Below are positions 31,103 through 39,392 of a stretch of 64,000 bases of DNA, piece by piece. The stretch spans positions 256,401 through 320,400 of the forward strand of contig NZ_CP120678.1 of assembly GCF_030273445.1 (NCBI RefSeq). The letters run 5' to 3'. Under the pieces are notes generated by a model, which did no database searches, was not told where the DNA came from, and worked only from the letters and a program-made list of their open reading frames with translations. The number at the start of each line of letters is the position of its first letter. Position 1 is the first letter of the stretch. The translations under genes were made by a program, and so were the position numbers. Source of the DNA: Selenobaculum gibii (lineage in GTDB: Bacteria; Bacillota; Negativicutes; ICN-92133).

Positions 31103-32314
31103 TTAGAATTTAGATGAAGTAAAAACTTTGTTTGACTTGAGGTTTTCTTGGTAAATCGCAGATTTTAATTGGAGAAGTGCTTTTTCTAATGTTTGTTGTG
31201 GACAGGCAATGTTTATTCGCTGAAATTGTTTTCCTTCGATACCAAACATAACTCCTGCATCAAGCCAAAGTTTTGCTTTATGGGTAATTAAATCTTCTAA
31301 AGCTTCATCGGATAATTGGAGTGCAGAGAAATCTAGCCAAAGAAGATAAGTTCCTTCGGGCTCCACTAATTTAATTTCAGGTAGATGTTCCTTTAAAAAT
31401 TCGCGGACAAAATTTAGATTATGAATTAAATATTGTTTAAGAGACTTTAGCCATTCCTCGCCATAGGTATAAGCTGCTTGGCAGGCTACAATTCCCAAGG
31501 TGTTTAAGTGTGAATAGCCATTGCGGTCGATGGTATCAATAAATTGTTTGCGTAAATTTTCATTTGCAATGAAAATGTTAGACACTTGTAATCCTGCAAG
31601 GTTGAAGGTTTTGCTTGGAGCGGTGCAGGTTATCGTAATAGCATTAATTTCTGGGCTAAGACTTGCAAAGACAATATGTTGGTGACCAGGATAAGTAAAA
31701 GCAGAATGAATTTCATCTGCGATAACGATTACCTGATACTTTAAGCAAATATCGCCGATTTTTGTCAACTCTTCTTTCGTCCAAACTCTGCCAACGGGAT
31801 TATGAGGACTGCATAAAATAAAGAGTTTGACATTGTTTTCGATAATTTTTTGTTCAAAATCAACGAAATCAATTTGGTATTTATCATTTTTATAAATGAG
31901 TGGGCTGTTTACTAATTTACGATGGTTTTTATGAATAAGGCGAGAAAATGGATAATACACAGGGCGCTGAATTAGAACTGCGTCCTCTTCTTTTGTAAAA
32001 GATTGAATAGCGATGCTTAACGCGAAAACAACGCCGGGTGTTTTTACTAACCATTCGTCTTTGATATGCCAATTTAAGGTTTTAAAAAACCATTGTTTTA
32101 GTGTATGGATATATTCTTGTTTTGTATCAGAATAACCCAAAATTCCATGTTTGCTAGAATTAATTAAGGCATCAATGACTTTATTTGGGACTCGAAAATC
32201 CATATCAGCTACCCAAAGTGGTAAAACATCGGCTGGTTTTCCATTTTCTAAAGCAAAATCATATTTTAAAGAATTAGTATTTCTACGATTAATCATTGTA
32301 TCAAAATTCATCAT
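31103..32314 (-). CDS. patB: PatB/MalY-type aminotransferase-fold C-S lyase (copy 2)
   Basis: A 403-residue paralogue of the preceding gene with the same motifs (LPLWVADMDFRVP, CSPHNPVGRVWTKEEL, IADEIHSAF, SKTFNLAGLQVSN with the PLP lysine). By eye over half of the residues agree between copies, so this is an old tandem duplication. ATG 32314 lies 6 bases after AAGGAG. The gene has its own promoter and sulfur-type operator upstream and diverges from the amino-acid ABC transporter. This suggests uptake and breakdown of cystine or a related sulfur compound. Confidence 0.88.
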   Translation of the reverse strand: MMNFDTMINRRNTNSLKYDFALENGKPADVLPLWVADMDFRVPNKVIDALINSSKHGILGYSDTKQEYIHTLKQWFFKTLNWHIKDEWLVKTPGVVFALSIAIQSFTKEEDAVLIQRPVYYPFSRLIHKNHRKLVNSPLIYKNDKYQIDFVDFEQKIIENNVKLFILCSPHNPVGRVWTKEELTKIGDICLKYQVIVIADEIHSAFTYPGHQHIVFASLSPEINAITITCTAPSKTFNLAGLQVSNIFIANENLRKQFIDTIDRNGYSHLNTLGIVACQAAYTYGEEWLKSLKQYLIHNLNFVREFLKEHLPEIKLVEPEGTYLLWLDFSALQLSDEALEDLITHKAKLWLDAGVMFGIEGKQFQRINIACPQQTLEKALLQLKSAIYQENLKSNKVFTSSKF

Positions 32315-32377
32315 ATACAACTCCTTAATAAAGTTTAATTAAAATAATATGTTACACATATTCAGAAACAAAGCATA

Positions 32378-32427
32378 CTAAAACTATATGTTTAGAAAAT
32401 AATAGCGGCAAATAGGCGGAAAGTCAA
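32378..32427 (-). promoter_or_regulatory. Promoter and operator of PatB-type lyase copy 2
   Basis: On the minus strand, TTGACT (complement of 32422-32427), 17-base spacer and TATTAT (32399-32404). Just downstream is an imperfect palindrome (plus strand CTAAAACTATATGTTTAG, 32378-32395) made of the same AAAAC/ATGTTT half-sites as the cysK operator. Confidence 0.68.
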
Positions 32428-32468
32428 TAGAATTTTTACGTGGAAAATTTTGAAAAATAAAACCTTCA

Positions 32469-32551
32469 AAACCTATATGAAAAGTATTGACAGTTAAAAA
32501 ATACGTGATATAATCATAAATAAAACAAAACCTATATGATTAATATGAATT
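32469..32551 (+). promoter_or_regulatory. Promoter and operators of the sulfur/amino-acid ABC transporter
   Basis: TTGACA (32488-32493), 16-base spacer, TATAAT (32510-32515). One AAAACCTAT half-site lies upstream at 32469-32477. A fuller box AAAACCTAT-N7-ATATGAATT lies at 32527-32551 between the -10 and the start codon. Confidence 0.7.
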
Positions 32552-32562
32552 GAGGGAGTGTA

Positions 32563-33222
32563 ATGGACTACGATTTTATGATAAAAAGTTTACCTCTGTA
32601 CGGAAAGGCAATTTTACTTACGTTGGAATTGGCAATTGGCGGAATATTGTTAGCTTTTTTAATTGGAGTTATTTGTAGTGCAATTCTATATTATCGAGTA
32701 CGCATATTAAAAACGATTGTTAGTTGCTATATAGAAATTGCGCGCAATACGCCATTGCTTATACAACTATTTTTCCTTTATTATGGCTTACCTAAGTTGG
32801 GAATAAAAATTGAGGCTTTTACGTGTGCGATTATGGGATTGGCATTTTTAGGGGGCGGCTATATGGCAGAAGCATTGCGTAGTGGATTTGAATCTGTAGA
32901 AAAGATTCAAATAGAATCAGGGGCTAGTATTGGGTTAAGTCAGTTCCAGGTGTTTCGTTATATTTTGTTTCCCCAAGCCTTGGCGGTAGCGATACCGGCA
33001 GTTGGGGCCAATATTATTTTTTTATTAAAAGAAACTTCAATTGTAAGTGCGATTGCCTTGGCTGATTTGATGTACGTGGCAAAAGATTTAATTGGGATGT
33101 ATTACAAGACGACAGAAGCATTTGTCTTATTGATTGGGGCGTATTTACTTATTTTATTGCCATTGTCTATATGCATTTCTAAACTGGAAAGGAGACTTCG
33201 CTATGCAGGATTTGGGGATTAG
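32563..33222 (+). CDS. Polar amino-acid ABC transporter permease 1
   Basis: A 219-residue HisM/GlnP-type inner-membrane permease with about five helices. The cytoplasmic EAA loop that contacts the ATPase is EALRSGFESVEKIQIESGASIGLSQFQVFRYILFPQALAVAIP. Gene order permease-permease-ATPase-binding protein is typical of cystine/glutamate/arginine uptake systems. A cyst(e)ine or related sulfur substrate is inferred from the sulfur-type operator and the divergent C-S lyase. GAGGGAG precedes ATG 32563. It overlaps the next gene by 20 bases. Confidence 0.88.
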   Translation: MDYDFMIKSLPLYGKAILLTLELAIGGILLAFLIGVICSAILYYRVRILKTIVSCYIEIARNTPLLIQLFFLYYGLPKLGIKIEAFTCAIMGLAFLGGGYMAEALRSGFESVEKIQIESGASIGLSQFQVFRYILFPQALAVAIPAVGANIIFLLKETSIVSAIALADLMYVAKDLIGMYYKTTEAFVLLIGAYLLILLPLSICISKLERRLRYAGFGD

Positions 33223-33883
33223 TGTAATCTTTGAAGGTTCAAATTTCATTCGGCTATTGGGAGGTCTTTGGATAACGCTTCGCATTGCAATCGTTGCAGT
33301 TAGTATTTCTATTATTTTTGGAATTGGACTAGGAATTCTGATGACGAGTAAAAATAAGATCGTTCGTTTACTGACAAAGTTTTATTTAGAAACAGTACGG
33401 ATTATCCCTATTTTAGTATGGCTCTTTGTATTTTTCTTTACGATTACGAAAGTATTTCAAATCCATTTGCCGGCAGAAGCCTCAGCAATTCTTGTGTTTT
33501 CACTCTGGGGAATTGCTGAAATTGGTGATATTGTACGGGGAACGGTTACGTCGTTGCCAAAGCATCAATGGGAAAGTGGGATGTCGTTAGGGCTTACAAC
33601 GCATCAGATTTATCGTTATATCGTTTTACCACAAATCATCCGGCGTTTTGTGCCAGCCGCGATGAATCTAGTAACAAGAATGATTAAGACGACTTCACTT
33701 GTTGTATTAATTGGTGTAGTCGAGGTATTGAAAGTAGGCCAGCAGATTATTGAAGTTTCCATTTTGAAAAATCCGATGGCATCTTTTTGGGTGTATGCAA
33801 CAATTTTTGCGCTATACTTTATCATTTGCTATCCAATTTCTTTGTGGTCTCGTCATTTAGAAATGAAATGGCAGGGACAGTGA
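33203..33883 (+). CDS. Polar amino-acid ABC transporter permease 2
   Basis: A 226-residue HisM-type permease with the EAA loop IVRGTVTSLPKHQWESGMSLGLTTHQIYRYIVLPQIIRRFVPA. It forms the heterodimeric membrane channel with permease 1. ATG 33203 follows AAAGGAG and overlaps the end of permease 1, showing coupled translation; the open frame extends upstream to 33134 without a ribosome site. Confidence 0.88.
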   Translation: MQDLGISVIFEGSNFIRLLGGLWITLRIAIVAVSISIIFGIGLGILMTSKNKIVRLLTKFYLETVRIIPILVWLFVFFFTITKVFQIHLPAEASAILVFSLWGIAEIGDIVRGTVTSLPKHQWESGMSLGLTTHQIYRYIVLPQIIRRFVPAAMNLVTRMIKTTSLVVLIGVVEVLKVGQQIIEVSILKNPMASFWVYATIFALYFIICYPISLWSRHLEMKWQGQ

Positions 33884-33903
33884 TTTTTTAGGAGGTGGTC
33901 AGA

Positions 33904-34674
33904 ATGAAAAAGAGTGAAGTAAAGGTTTTAGAAGCTGTGGGATTAACAAAGTATTATACAGAAGAAAAAGTTTTTGATTCGTTTAATTTTTCAGTGCATC
34001 AGGGGGAAGTTCTCGTTATCTTAGGGGCTTCTGGTTGTGGGAAAAGTACTTTGTTAAGGTGTTTAAATGGCTTAGAACCTATTCAAGCGGGTGAGATTAA
34101 GTTAGATGGAAAAGTGATTGATGGAAAACAAATTACTTGGCAGAAAGCGAGACAAAAAATTGGCATGGTATTTCAAAGCTATGAATTGTTTTCTCATTTA
34201 ACAATATTAGAAAATATTTTGCTAGGCCCGATGAAAGCACAAGGCAGGGAAAGAAGTGAAGTGATTAAACAAGCGGAATATTTGCTAAATCGCGTTGGCT
34301 TAATTCATAAGAAGGATGCTTATCCTAGACAATTATCAGGAGGGCAAAAACAACGTATTGCGATTGTACGGTCACTTTGTATGAATCCGGAAATTATGCT
34401 ATTTGATGAGGTGACGGCATCGCTTGATCCAGAAATGGTCAGAGAAGTTCTTGATTTAATGCTGGAATTAGCGCGGCAAGGGATGACAATGGTTATTGTT
34501 ACACATGAAATGGAATTTGCCAAAGCTGTTGCAGACCGAGTGTTATTTTTAGATGGTGGAAAAATTATCGAAGATGCAGTGGCAAAACAATTTTTCACGA
34601 GCCCAAAAACTCAGCGTGCCCAACGCTTTTTAAATAGGTTTGATTTTAAAATAGAAAGTGAGAGAGTAGGATGA
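33904..34674 (+). CDS. Polar amino-acid ABC transporter ATP-binding protein
   Basis: A 256-residue ABC ATPase: Walker A LGASGCGKST near residue 40, Q-loop in VFQSYELF, signature LSGGQKQRIAI near residue 142, Walker B IMLFDEVTASLD, and H-loop VTHEMEFA. It belongs to the GlnQ/HisP branch serving the two permeases upstream. ATG 33904 follows GGAGGTGG; a GTG at 33895 overlaps that site. Its last four bases (ATGA) overlap the start of the binding protein. Confidence 0.92.
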   Translation: MKKSEVKVLEAVGLTKYYTEEKVFDSFNFSVHQGEVLVILGASGCGKSTLLRCLNGLEPIQAGEIKLDGKVIDGKQITWQKARQKIGMVFQSYELFSHLTILENILLGPMKAQGRERSEVIKQAEYLLNRVGLIHKKDAYPRQLSGGQKQRIAIVRSLCMNPEIMLFDEVTASLDPEMVREVLDLMLELARQGMTMVIVTHEMEFAKAVADRVLFLDGGKIIEDAVAKQFFTSPKTQRAQRFLNRFDFKIESERVG

Positions 34675-35543
34675 AAAAGGGATTTAGAACAATTTTATTA
34701 GGGTTAACTTTAATTTTATCTTTAGGGATATTGGCGGGCTGCGGATCAGATGCTACGAAAAGCGGCGGTGATAATTCGGTAAAACAATCAACGATTGAAC
34801 AAATCAAAGAGCGTGGAAAAATTCGTATCGGCGTATTTAGCGATAAACCGCCCTTTGGTTATGTAGATGCAAATGGCAAAAATCAGGGGTATGATGTTTA
34901 CTTTGCCAAACGCATCGCCAAAGATTTATTGGGAGACGAAAATAAAGTTGAGTTTGTCTTAGTGGAAGCAGTAAGCCGTGTAGAGGTTTTGGAAGCAAAT
35001 AAAGTGGATATTATTTTGGCTAATTTTACAGTAACGCCAGAGCGTAAAGAAAAAGTAGACTTTGCAAATCCTTATATGAAGGTTGGACTTGGTGTAGTTT
35101 CGCCAGATGGTGCTTTGATTACTGATGTAAATCAATTAAAAGGAAAAAAATTAATTGTAAATAAAGGCACGACGGCAGAAACTTATTTTGTACAAAACCA
35201 TCCGGAAATTGAGCTATTGAAATACGAGCAGAATACAGAAGCTTTTCAAGCGTTAAAAGATGGACGCGGTGCGGCATTAGCACATGACAATACATTACTG
35301 TTTGCTTGGGCAAGAGAAAACCAGGGGTATACTACGGGCATAACAAAACTGGGAAGCCTTGATTATATTGCACCTGCTGTCAAAAAAGGAAATATAGAGC
35401 TGAAAGATTGGTTAAATGAAGAAATTGAAAAATTAGCGTCAGAACAATTTTTTCATAAAGATTTTGCTGAAACATTACTTCCTGCCTATGGCGAATCCAT
35501 TCAAGCTGATGATGTAGTAATAGATGGCGGCAAAGTAGAATAA
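34671..35543 (+). CDS. Amino-acid ABC transporter substrate-binding lipoprotein
   Basis: A 290-residue family-3 solute-binding protein. The signal peptide ends in the lipobox ILAGCGSD with acylated Cys at about residue 24, so it is membrane anchored outside the cytoplasmic membrane. The core begins EQIKERGKIRIGVFSDKPPFGYVD and includes NFTVTPERKEKVDFANPYMKVGLG. This core resembles cysteine/glutamate-type receptors such as those of the CjaA group; cyst(e)ine is favoured by the operon's sulfur-type promoter but is not proven. ATGA overlap with the ATPase gene. Confidence 0.88.
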   Translation: MKKGFRTILLGLTLILSLGILAGCGSDATKSGGDNSVKQSTIEQIKERGKIRIGVFSDKPPFGYVDANGKNQGYDVYFAKRIAKDLLGDENKVEFVLVEAVSRVEVLEANKVDIILANFTVTPERKEKVDFANPYMKVGLGVVSPDGALITDVNQLKGKKLIVNKGTTAETYFVQNHPEIELLKYEQNTEAFQALKDGRGAALAHDNTLLFAWARENQGYTTGITKLGSLDYIAPAVKKGNIELKDWLNEEIEKLASEQFFHKDFAETLLPAYGESIQADDVVIDGGKVE

Positions 35544-35568
35544 AATGATAGTAATCCTTTAAGGATAT

Positions 35569-35627
35569 AAAAAACACGCAAAATGCAGTTACTAAAATAT
35601 TTAGAACTGACATCGCGCGTGTTTTTT
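35569..35627 (+). terminator. Bidirectional terminator between convergent genes
   Basis: An 11-bp outer stem AAAAAACACGC/GCGTGTTTTTT (35569-35579 with 35617-35627), with weaker pairing inside the 37-base interval. It overlaps the last two bases of the MFS gene. Confidence 0.75.
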
Positions 35628-36873
35628 AATGACTATTTTTATTGTGAATCATCGTCCAGAAAAAGATACCGGCTGCAATTTCACTGCATAGGATTAACAA
35701 TGCCATCGGAAGGGCGCTGTAACTGCCGCAAATGCCGACAAGCGGCGCCATTGCGCCACCAGTGATATTAGAAAAGAATCCGAGAAGTGCCGCTGCACTG
35801 CCTGCCATTTTCCCTTGTGCTTGCATTGCAAGTGAGAAACTGCTGGAACCAACAATAGCCAAACTAGCAACAGTAAAAAATAGTGGGATAAGAATAAACA
35901 AAAGTGGAGCGTGATTGAGGAGACTGATTGCTAATAGAGTACTGCCTATAATCGCCTGCCAAACGCCATAATGGAGAATTTTTTCATCGCTGAATCGTCC
36001 GGATAAACGTCCGGTCAGTTGTCCTGCAATGACGAGTCCCAATCCGTTGACACCAAAGATTAATCCAAAGGTTTGCGGCGAAACTTTATAGATATTTTGC
36101 AAAACGAACGGTGAACCGGAGATGTAAGCAAACAAAGCGGTAAAGGCGCAAGATTGCATAAAACAATGTCCCATAAAATAAGGTTGTTTTAAAAGGGAGA
36201 GAAAAGCTTTGAGTGATGAGGTAATTCCGCTGTCTAAACGCCTATTTGCAGGAAGACTTTCCTTACACCAAAAGAATACCGCTAGGAATAAACTAATTCC
36301 AATGAGTCCAAGGACAATGAAGACGCCTCGCCAAGAGGATACAGCTAAGACTTGACCACCAAGAACTGGCGCGAATATTGGTGCAACGCCATTGACGAGC
36401 ATGAGCATGGCAAAAAATTTCGTTAATTCATAACCGGAATATAAATCTCTGGCGATTGCGCGGGCGATAACAATCCCCGCAGACCCTGCTAAACCTTGAA
36501 TTAAACGCAAAAGCAAAAATGCCCAGATGGAAGTTGCAAATACGCAGGCAAAGGAAGTTAAAGTGAAGATAGCCATGCCGATTAATAAAGGCTTGCGTCG
36601 ACCCTGCATATCACTGAGTGGACCGGCAAACATCTGTCCGATAGCAATTCCCAGCAAGCAGGCCGTTAAGCTGAGCTGAACGAGGGACGTCGTTGTTACA
36701 AATTCTCCAGCCAGTTGTGGCAGTGAAGGTAAGTACATATCGATGGATAAAGGGGCGAGTGCAGTAAGTGCACCTAAAATGACCGGAAGCCATTTAGTAA
36801 AAGTTTTTGCAAAACTGCTCTGCCAGATGAGAAACTCTCGCTCTTGGTCAGTTGGAGATGTATGTGATGTCAT
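35626..36873 (-). CDS. Bcr/CflA-family multidrug efflux MFS transporter
   Basis: A 415-residue drug:H+ antiporter with twelve expected helices. Family motifs are LSIDMYLPSLPQLAGEF in helix 1, FAGPLSDMQGRRKPLLIG between helices 2 and 3 (motif A), and the RLIQGLAGSAGIVIARAIARDLYSG motif after helix 3/4. Relatives export bicyclomycin, chloramphenicol or related compounds, and some export cysteine pathway metabolites; the substrate is unknown here. ATG 36873 opens at MTSHTSPTDQER behind AAGGAGGA at 12 bases; 34 further upstream codons are unsupported. Confidence 0.88.
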   Translation of the reverse strand: MTSHTSPTDQEREFLIWQSSFAKTFTKWLPVILGALTALAPLSIDMYLPSLPQLAGEFVTTTSLVQLSLTACLLGIAIGQMFAGPLSDMQGRRKPLLIGMAIFTLTSFACVFATSIWAFLLLRLIQGLAGSAGIVIARAIARDLYSGYELTKFFAMLMLVNGVAPIFAPVLGGQVLAVSSWRGVFIVLGLIGISLFLAVFFWCKESLPANRRLDSGITSSLKAFLSLLKQPYFMGHCFMQSCAFTALFAYISGSPFVLQNIYKVSPQTFGLIFGVNGLGLVIAGQLTGRLSGRFSDEKILHYGVWQAIIGSTLLAISLLNHAPLLFILIPLFFTVASLAIVGSSSFSLAMQAQGKMAGSAAALLGFFSNITGGAMAPLVGICGSYSALPMALLILCSEIAAGIFFWTMIHNKNSH

Positions 36874-37032
36874 AAAGGTAATAAATCCTCCTTGATATTT
36901 GTTATATTTGATGAAATAAATGTTACATTGATAATAAAGATGATTATAATTAGCTGAGCTTTTTATGTCAATCAAATAAAAGCTATAGATTTAGGATAAA
37001 GTTGAATTAAAAAAATGTAGGGTAGAGGAGAA

Positions 37033-37062
37033 TTGTAAAGCATAGAAAACCTATGGTATAAT
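37033..37062 (+). promoter_or_regulatory. Promoter with sulfur-type half-site before the IscR-like gene
   Basis: TTGTAA (37033-37038), 18-base spacer, TATAAT (37057-37062). The half-site AAAACCTAT at 37046-37054 lies between the two boxes, so binding would block polymerase. Confidence 0.58.
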
Positions 37063-37081
37063 AGGGAAAAGAGGTGGTTAG

Positions 37082-37519
37082 GTGAAAATTTCGACAAAGG
37101 GAAGATATGCTTTACGGTTATTGCTCGATTTGGCTGAGCATAAAGAGGATGGATATATTGCGTTAAAGGATATTGCAGAGCGTCAAGAGATATCAAAAAA
37201 ATATTTAGAACAGATTGTAGGGAGTCTAAATAGAGCGGAAATATTGAGAACGAATCGTGGATTTCAGGGTGGTTACATGTTGGCGAAGTCACCTGATCAA
37301 TATACGGTTGCAGATATCTTGCGTATCACTGAGGGAAGCCTTGCACCGATTGCTTGCTTAGAGCAAGAGAAAAATCCATGTGGACGCAGTAAGAGCTGTA
37401 TGACATTAGGGGTATGGAAAGGCTTAAATAAAGTAATGATTGATTATCTTGAGGGCATTACTTTACAAGATATTCTTGATAAACATCAAACAGCGGATGC
37501 TGTTGAATATTATATTTAA
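37082..37519 (+). CDS. Rrf2-family transcriptional regulator, IscR-like with three cysteines
   Basis: A 145-residue regulator beginning MKISTKGRYALRLLLDLA with the winged-helix helix KKYLEQIVGSLNRAEILR and the GFQGGYML wing. Unlike the regulator at 24.7 kb it keeps three cysteines (ACLEQ, NPCGR, KSCMT; spacing C-x7-C-x5-C), compatible with Fe-S cluster binding as in IscR. The spacing differs slightly from the C-x5-C-x5-C of E. coli. It starts with GTG 37082 after GAGGTGG. It lies upstream of metY and carries a sulfur-type half-site in its own promoter. Confidence 0.85.
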   Translation: MKISTKGRYALRLLLDLAEHKEDGYIALKDIAERQEISKKYLEQIVGSLNRAEILRTNRGFQGGYMLAKSPDQYTVADILRITEGSLAPIACLEQEKNPCGRSKSCMTLGVWKGLNKVMIDYLEGITLQDILDKHQTADAVEYYI

Positions 37520-37522
37520 AGT

Positions 37523-37562
37523 AAAAACGAGCAGAAATCTCTGGATTTCTGCTCGTTTTTCT
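37523..37562 (+). terminator. Terminator of the IscR-like gene
   Basis: A perfect 17-bp stem (37523-37539 with 37544-37560), 4-base loop and T tail. Confidence 0.92.
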
Positions 37563-37683
37563 ATAGAGAAAGCTACAGTTTTTTTGCTAAATTAGCAATC
37601 GGCTCTGCATGGTAAAAGTACAGATGGTTGTTAAATAAAACTTTAAAGTGTAAAGAGATTCAAAAAATACTTGAATTTTTGTA

Positions 37684-37712
37684 TTGACAAAGATTTTTGT
37701 AAAGCATATAAT
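37684..37712 (+). promoter_or_regulatory. Promoter of the leader ORF-metY unit
   Basis: TTGACA (37684-37689), 17-base spacer, TATAAT (37707-37712). Confidence 0.82.
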
Positions 37713-37714
37713 GT

Positions 37715-37739
37715 AAAACATATCAAGACTATAGGTTTT
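37715..37739 (+). promoter_or_regulatory. Palindromic operator at metY (sulfur box)
   Basis: AAAACATAT-N7-ATAGGTTTT, a 9-7-9 palindrome with one non-matching position, starting 2 bases after the -10. Same architecture as the cysK operator. Confidence 0.7.
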
Positions 37740-37768
37740 ATATACTTTTTAAAAAGGAGTAGTTGCGT

Positions 37769-37834
37769 ATGTACTTGATTTTTAAGATGTTGCGTCATAA
37801 TTATCGAAATGGACGAATGTGTCATTGTAAGTAA
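37769..37834 (+). CDS. 21-residue Cys-His-Cys peptide, candidate leader peptide of metY
   Basis: ATG 37769 lies 9 bases after AAAAAGGAG and encodes a basic 21-residue peptide that begins MYLIFKMLRHNYRNG and ends MCHCK before TAA 37832-37834. It lies between the metY promoter/operator and metY, whose start codon is 35 bases further on. The paired Cys codons near the stop, in front of a sulfur-assimilation gene, suggest ribosome-based sensing of cysteine. There is no terminator hairpin in the short gap, so any effect would be translational. Both expression and function are inferred. Confidence 0.55.
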   Translation: MYLIFKMLRHNYRNGRMCHCK

Positions 37835-37869
37835 CCTTAGAAATAAATAAATGAAAAGGAATGTTTACA

Positions 37870-39165
37870 ATGGCAAATAAAAATTATAAATTTGAAACTT
37901 TACAATTACATGTGGGGCAGGAAGAAGCTGATCCGGTGACGGATTCGCGGGCGGTTCCGATTTATCAGACAACATCCTATGTATTTAAAAATTCAGCGCA
38001 TGCGGCAGCTCGCTTTGGTCTTGCCGATGCTGGCAATATTTATGGGAGGCTCACCAATTCTACACAAGATGTTTTTGAAAAGAGGGTCGCTGCGCTTGAA
38101 GGTGGCGTTGCTGCACTTGGTGTAGCTTCTGGAGCCGCTGCGCTTACTTATACTTTTTTAAACTTAGCACAAGCTGGCGATAATATTGTATCGGCGCAGA
38201 CAATTTATGGTGGAACCTATAATTTACTTGCGCATACGTTACCGCAATATGGGATAACGACAACGTTTGTTGATGCGGATGGCGAAAGTTCTTTTCGTCA
38301 AGCGATAAACGAAAATACAAAAGCTATTTTTGTCGAAACAATTGGCAATCCGAATGCAACGCTGATTGATCTTGAAAAGGTTGCTGCGATTGCCCATGCG
38401 CATAAGGTTCCATTAGTTGTAGACAACACGTTTGCGACGCCTTATTTAGTCCGTCCGTTTGAGCATGGCGCTGATATCGTTGTACATTCAGCGACGAAAT
38501 TTATTGGGGGACATGGTACGGCAATTGGTGGTGTAATTGTCGATAGTGGCAATTTTGATTGGGAAGCAAGCGGAAAATTTGCTTCACTTGTTGCGCCTAA
38601 TCCGAGTTATCATGGTGTAAGCTTTACAAAAGTGGTAGGAAAAGCGGCGTTTGTGACGAAGATTCGGGCGATATTGCTTCGTGATACAGGAGCGACGATT
38701 GCGCCATTCCATGCATTTTTATTTTTACAAGGGCTTGAGACGTTGTCGCTTCGCGTGGAGCGCCATGTAGAAAATGCATTAAAAGTAGTCGACTACTTAG
38801 CGCATCATCCACAAGTAGAAAAGGTAAATCATCCATCGCTTAATAGTCATCCCCATCATGCGCTTTATCAAAAATATTTTCCTAACGGTGGCGTTTCTAT
38901 CTTTACCTTTGATATTAAAGGCGGCGTAAAGGAAGCACAGAAATTTATTGATCGTTTAGAGATCTTTTCACTATTAGCGAATGTTGCTGATGTAAAATCT
39001 CTTGTTATTCATCCTGCCTCTACCACGCATTCGCAGCTTTCTGAGGCTGAATTGTTAGAGCAGGGAATACACCCAAATACAATTCGTTTGTCAATTGGTA
39101 CAGAGCATATTGATGACATTATTGCTGATTTAAATCAGGCTTTTGGCAAAGATGCAGAATGTTAA
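37870..39165 (+). CDS. metY: O-acetyl-L-homoserine sulfhydrylase (aminocarboxypropyltransferase)
   Basis: PLP enzyme of the Cys/Met metabolism family, 431 residues, making homocysteine from O-acetylhomoserine and sulfide (or methionine with methanethiol). Typical features are [32 protein letters not shown] at the start, YGRLTNSTQ, the PLP-phosphate and lysine region [17 protein letters not shown] near residue 213, and the family C-terminal [18 protein letters not shown] 37870 is 9 bases after AAAAGGA; ATG 37861 would abut that site. Expression is probably controlled by the operator upstream. Confidence 0.94.
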   Translation: MANKNYKFETLQLHVGQEEADPVTDSRAVPIYQTTSYVFKNSAHAAARFGLADAGNIYGRLTNSTQDVFEKRVAALEGGVAALGVASGAAALTYTFLNLAQAGDNIVSAQTIYGGTYNLLAHTLPQYGITTTFVDADGESSFRQAINENTKAIFVETIGNPNATLIDLEKVAAIAHAHKVPLVVDNTFATPYLVRPFEHGADIVVHSATKFIGGHGTAIGGVIVDSGNFDWEASGKFASLVAPNPSYHGVSFTKVVGKAAFVTKIRAILLRDTGATIAPFHAFLFLQGLETLSLRVERHVENALKVVDYLAHHPQVEKVNHPSLNSHPHHALYQKYFPNGGVSIFTFDIKGGVKEAQKFIDRLEIFSLLANVADVKSLVIHPASTTHSQLSEAELLEQGIHPNTIRLSIGTEHIDDIIADLNQAFGKDAEC

Positions 39166-39216
39166 GCAAAATATATAGTTTAATAAAATGTTAAAATTAA
39201 TGATAGCAGTAAACTG

Positions 39217-39263
39217 AAAATTGCCCTCAATACTTTGGATAAATGTATTGAGGGCAATTTTTG
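39217..39263 (+). terminator. Terminator of metY
   Basis: A perfect 17-bp stem (39217-39233 with 39245-39261), 11-base loop and T tail. Confidence 0.92.
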
Positions 39264-39392
39264 TTGATGTAAAACGGAAAAAATAATTTTTCGTGTAAAG
39301 CTGTAAATATTCCGCATTGATATTTAAAGATGACAATGCTAAACTATTAAAAATGGAAATAAAGTAAGACTGATTTTGAATGGAGTGCTGAG

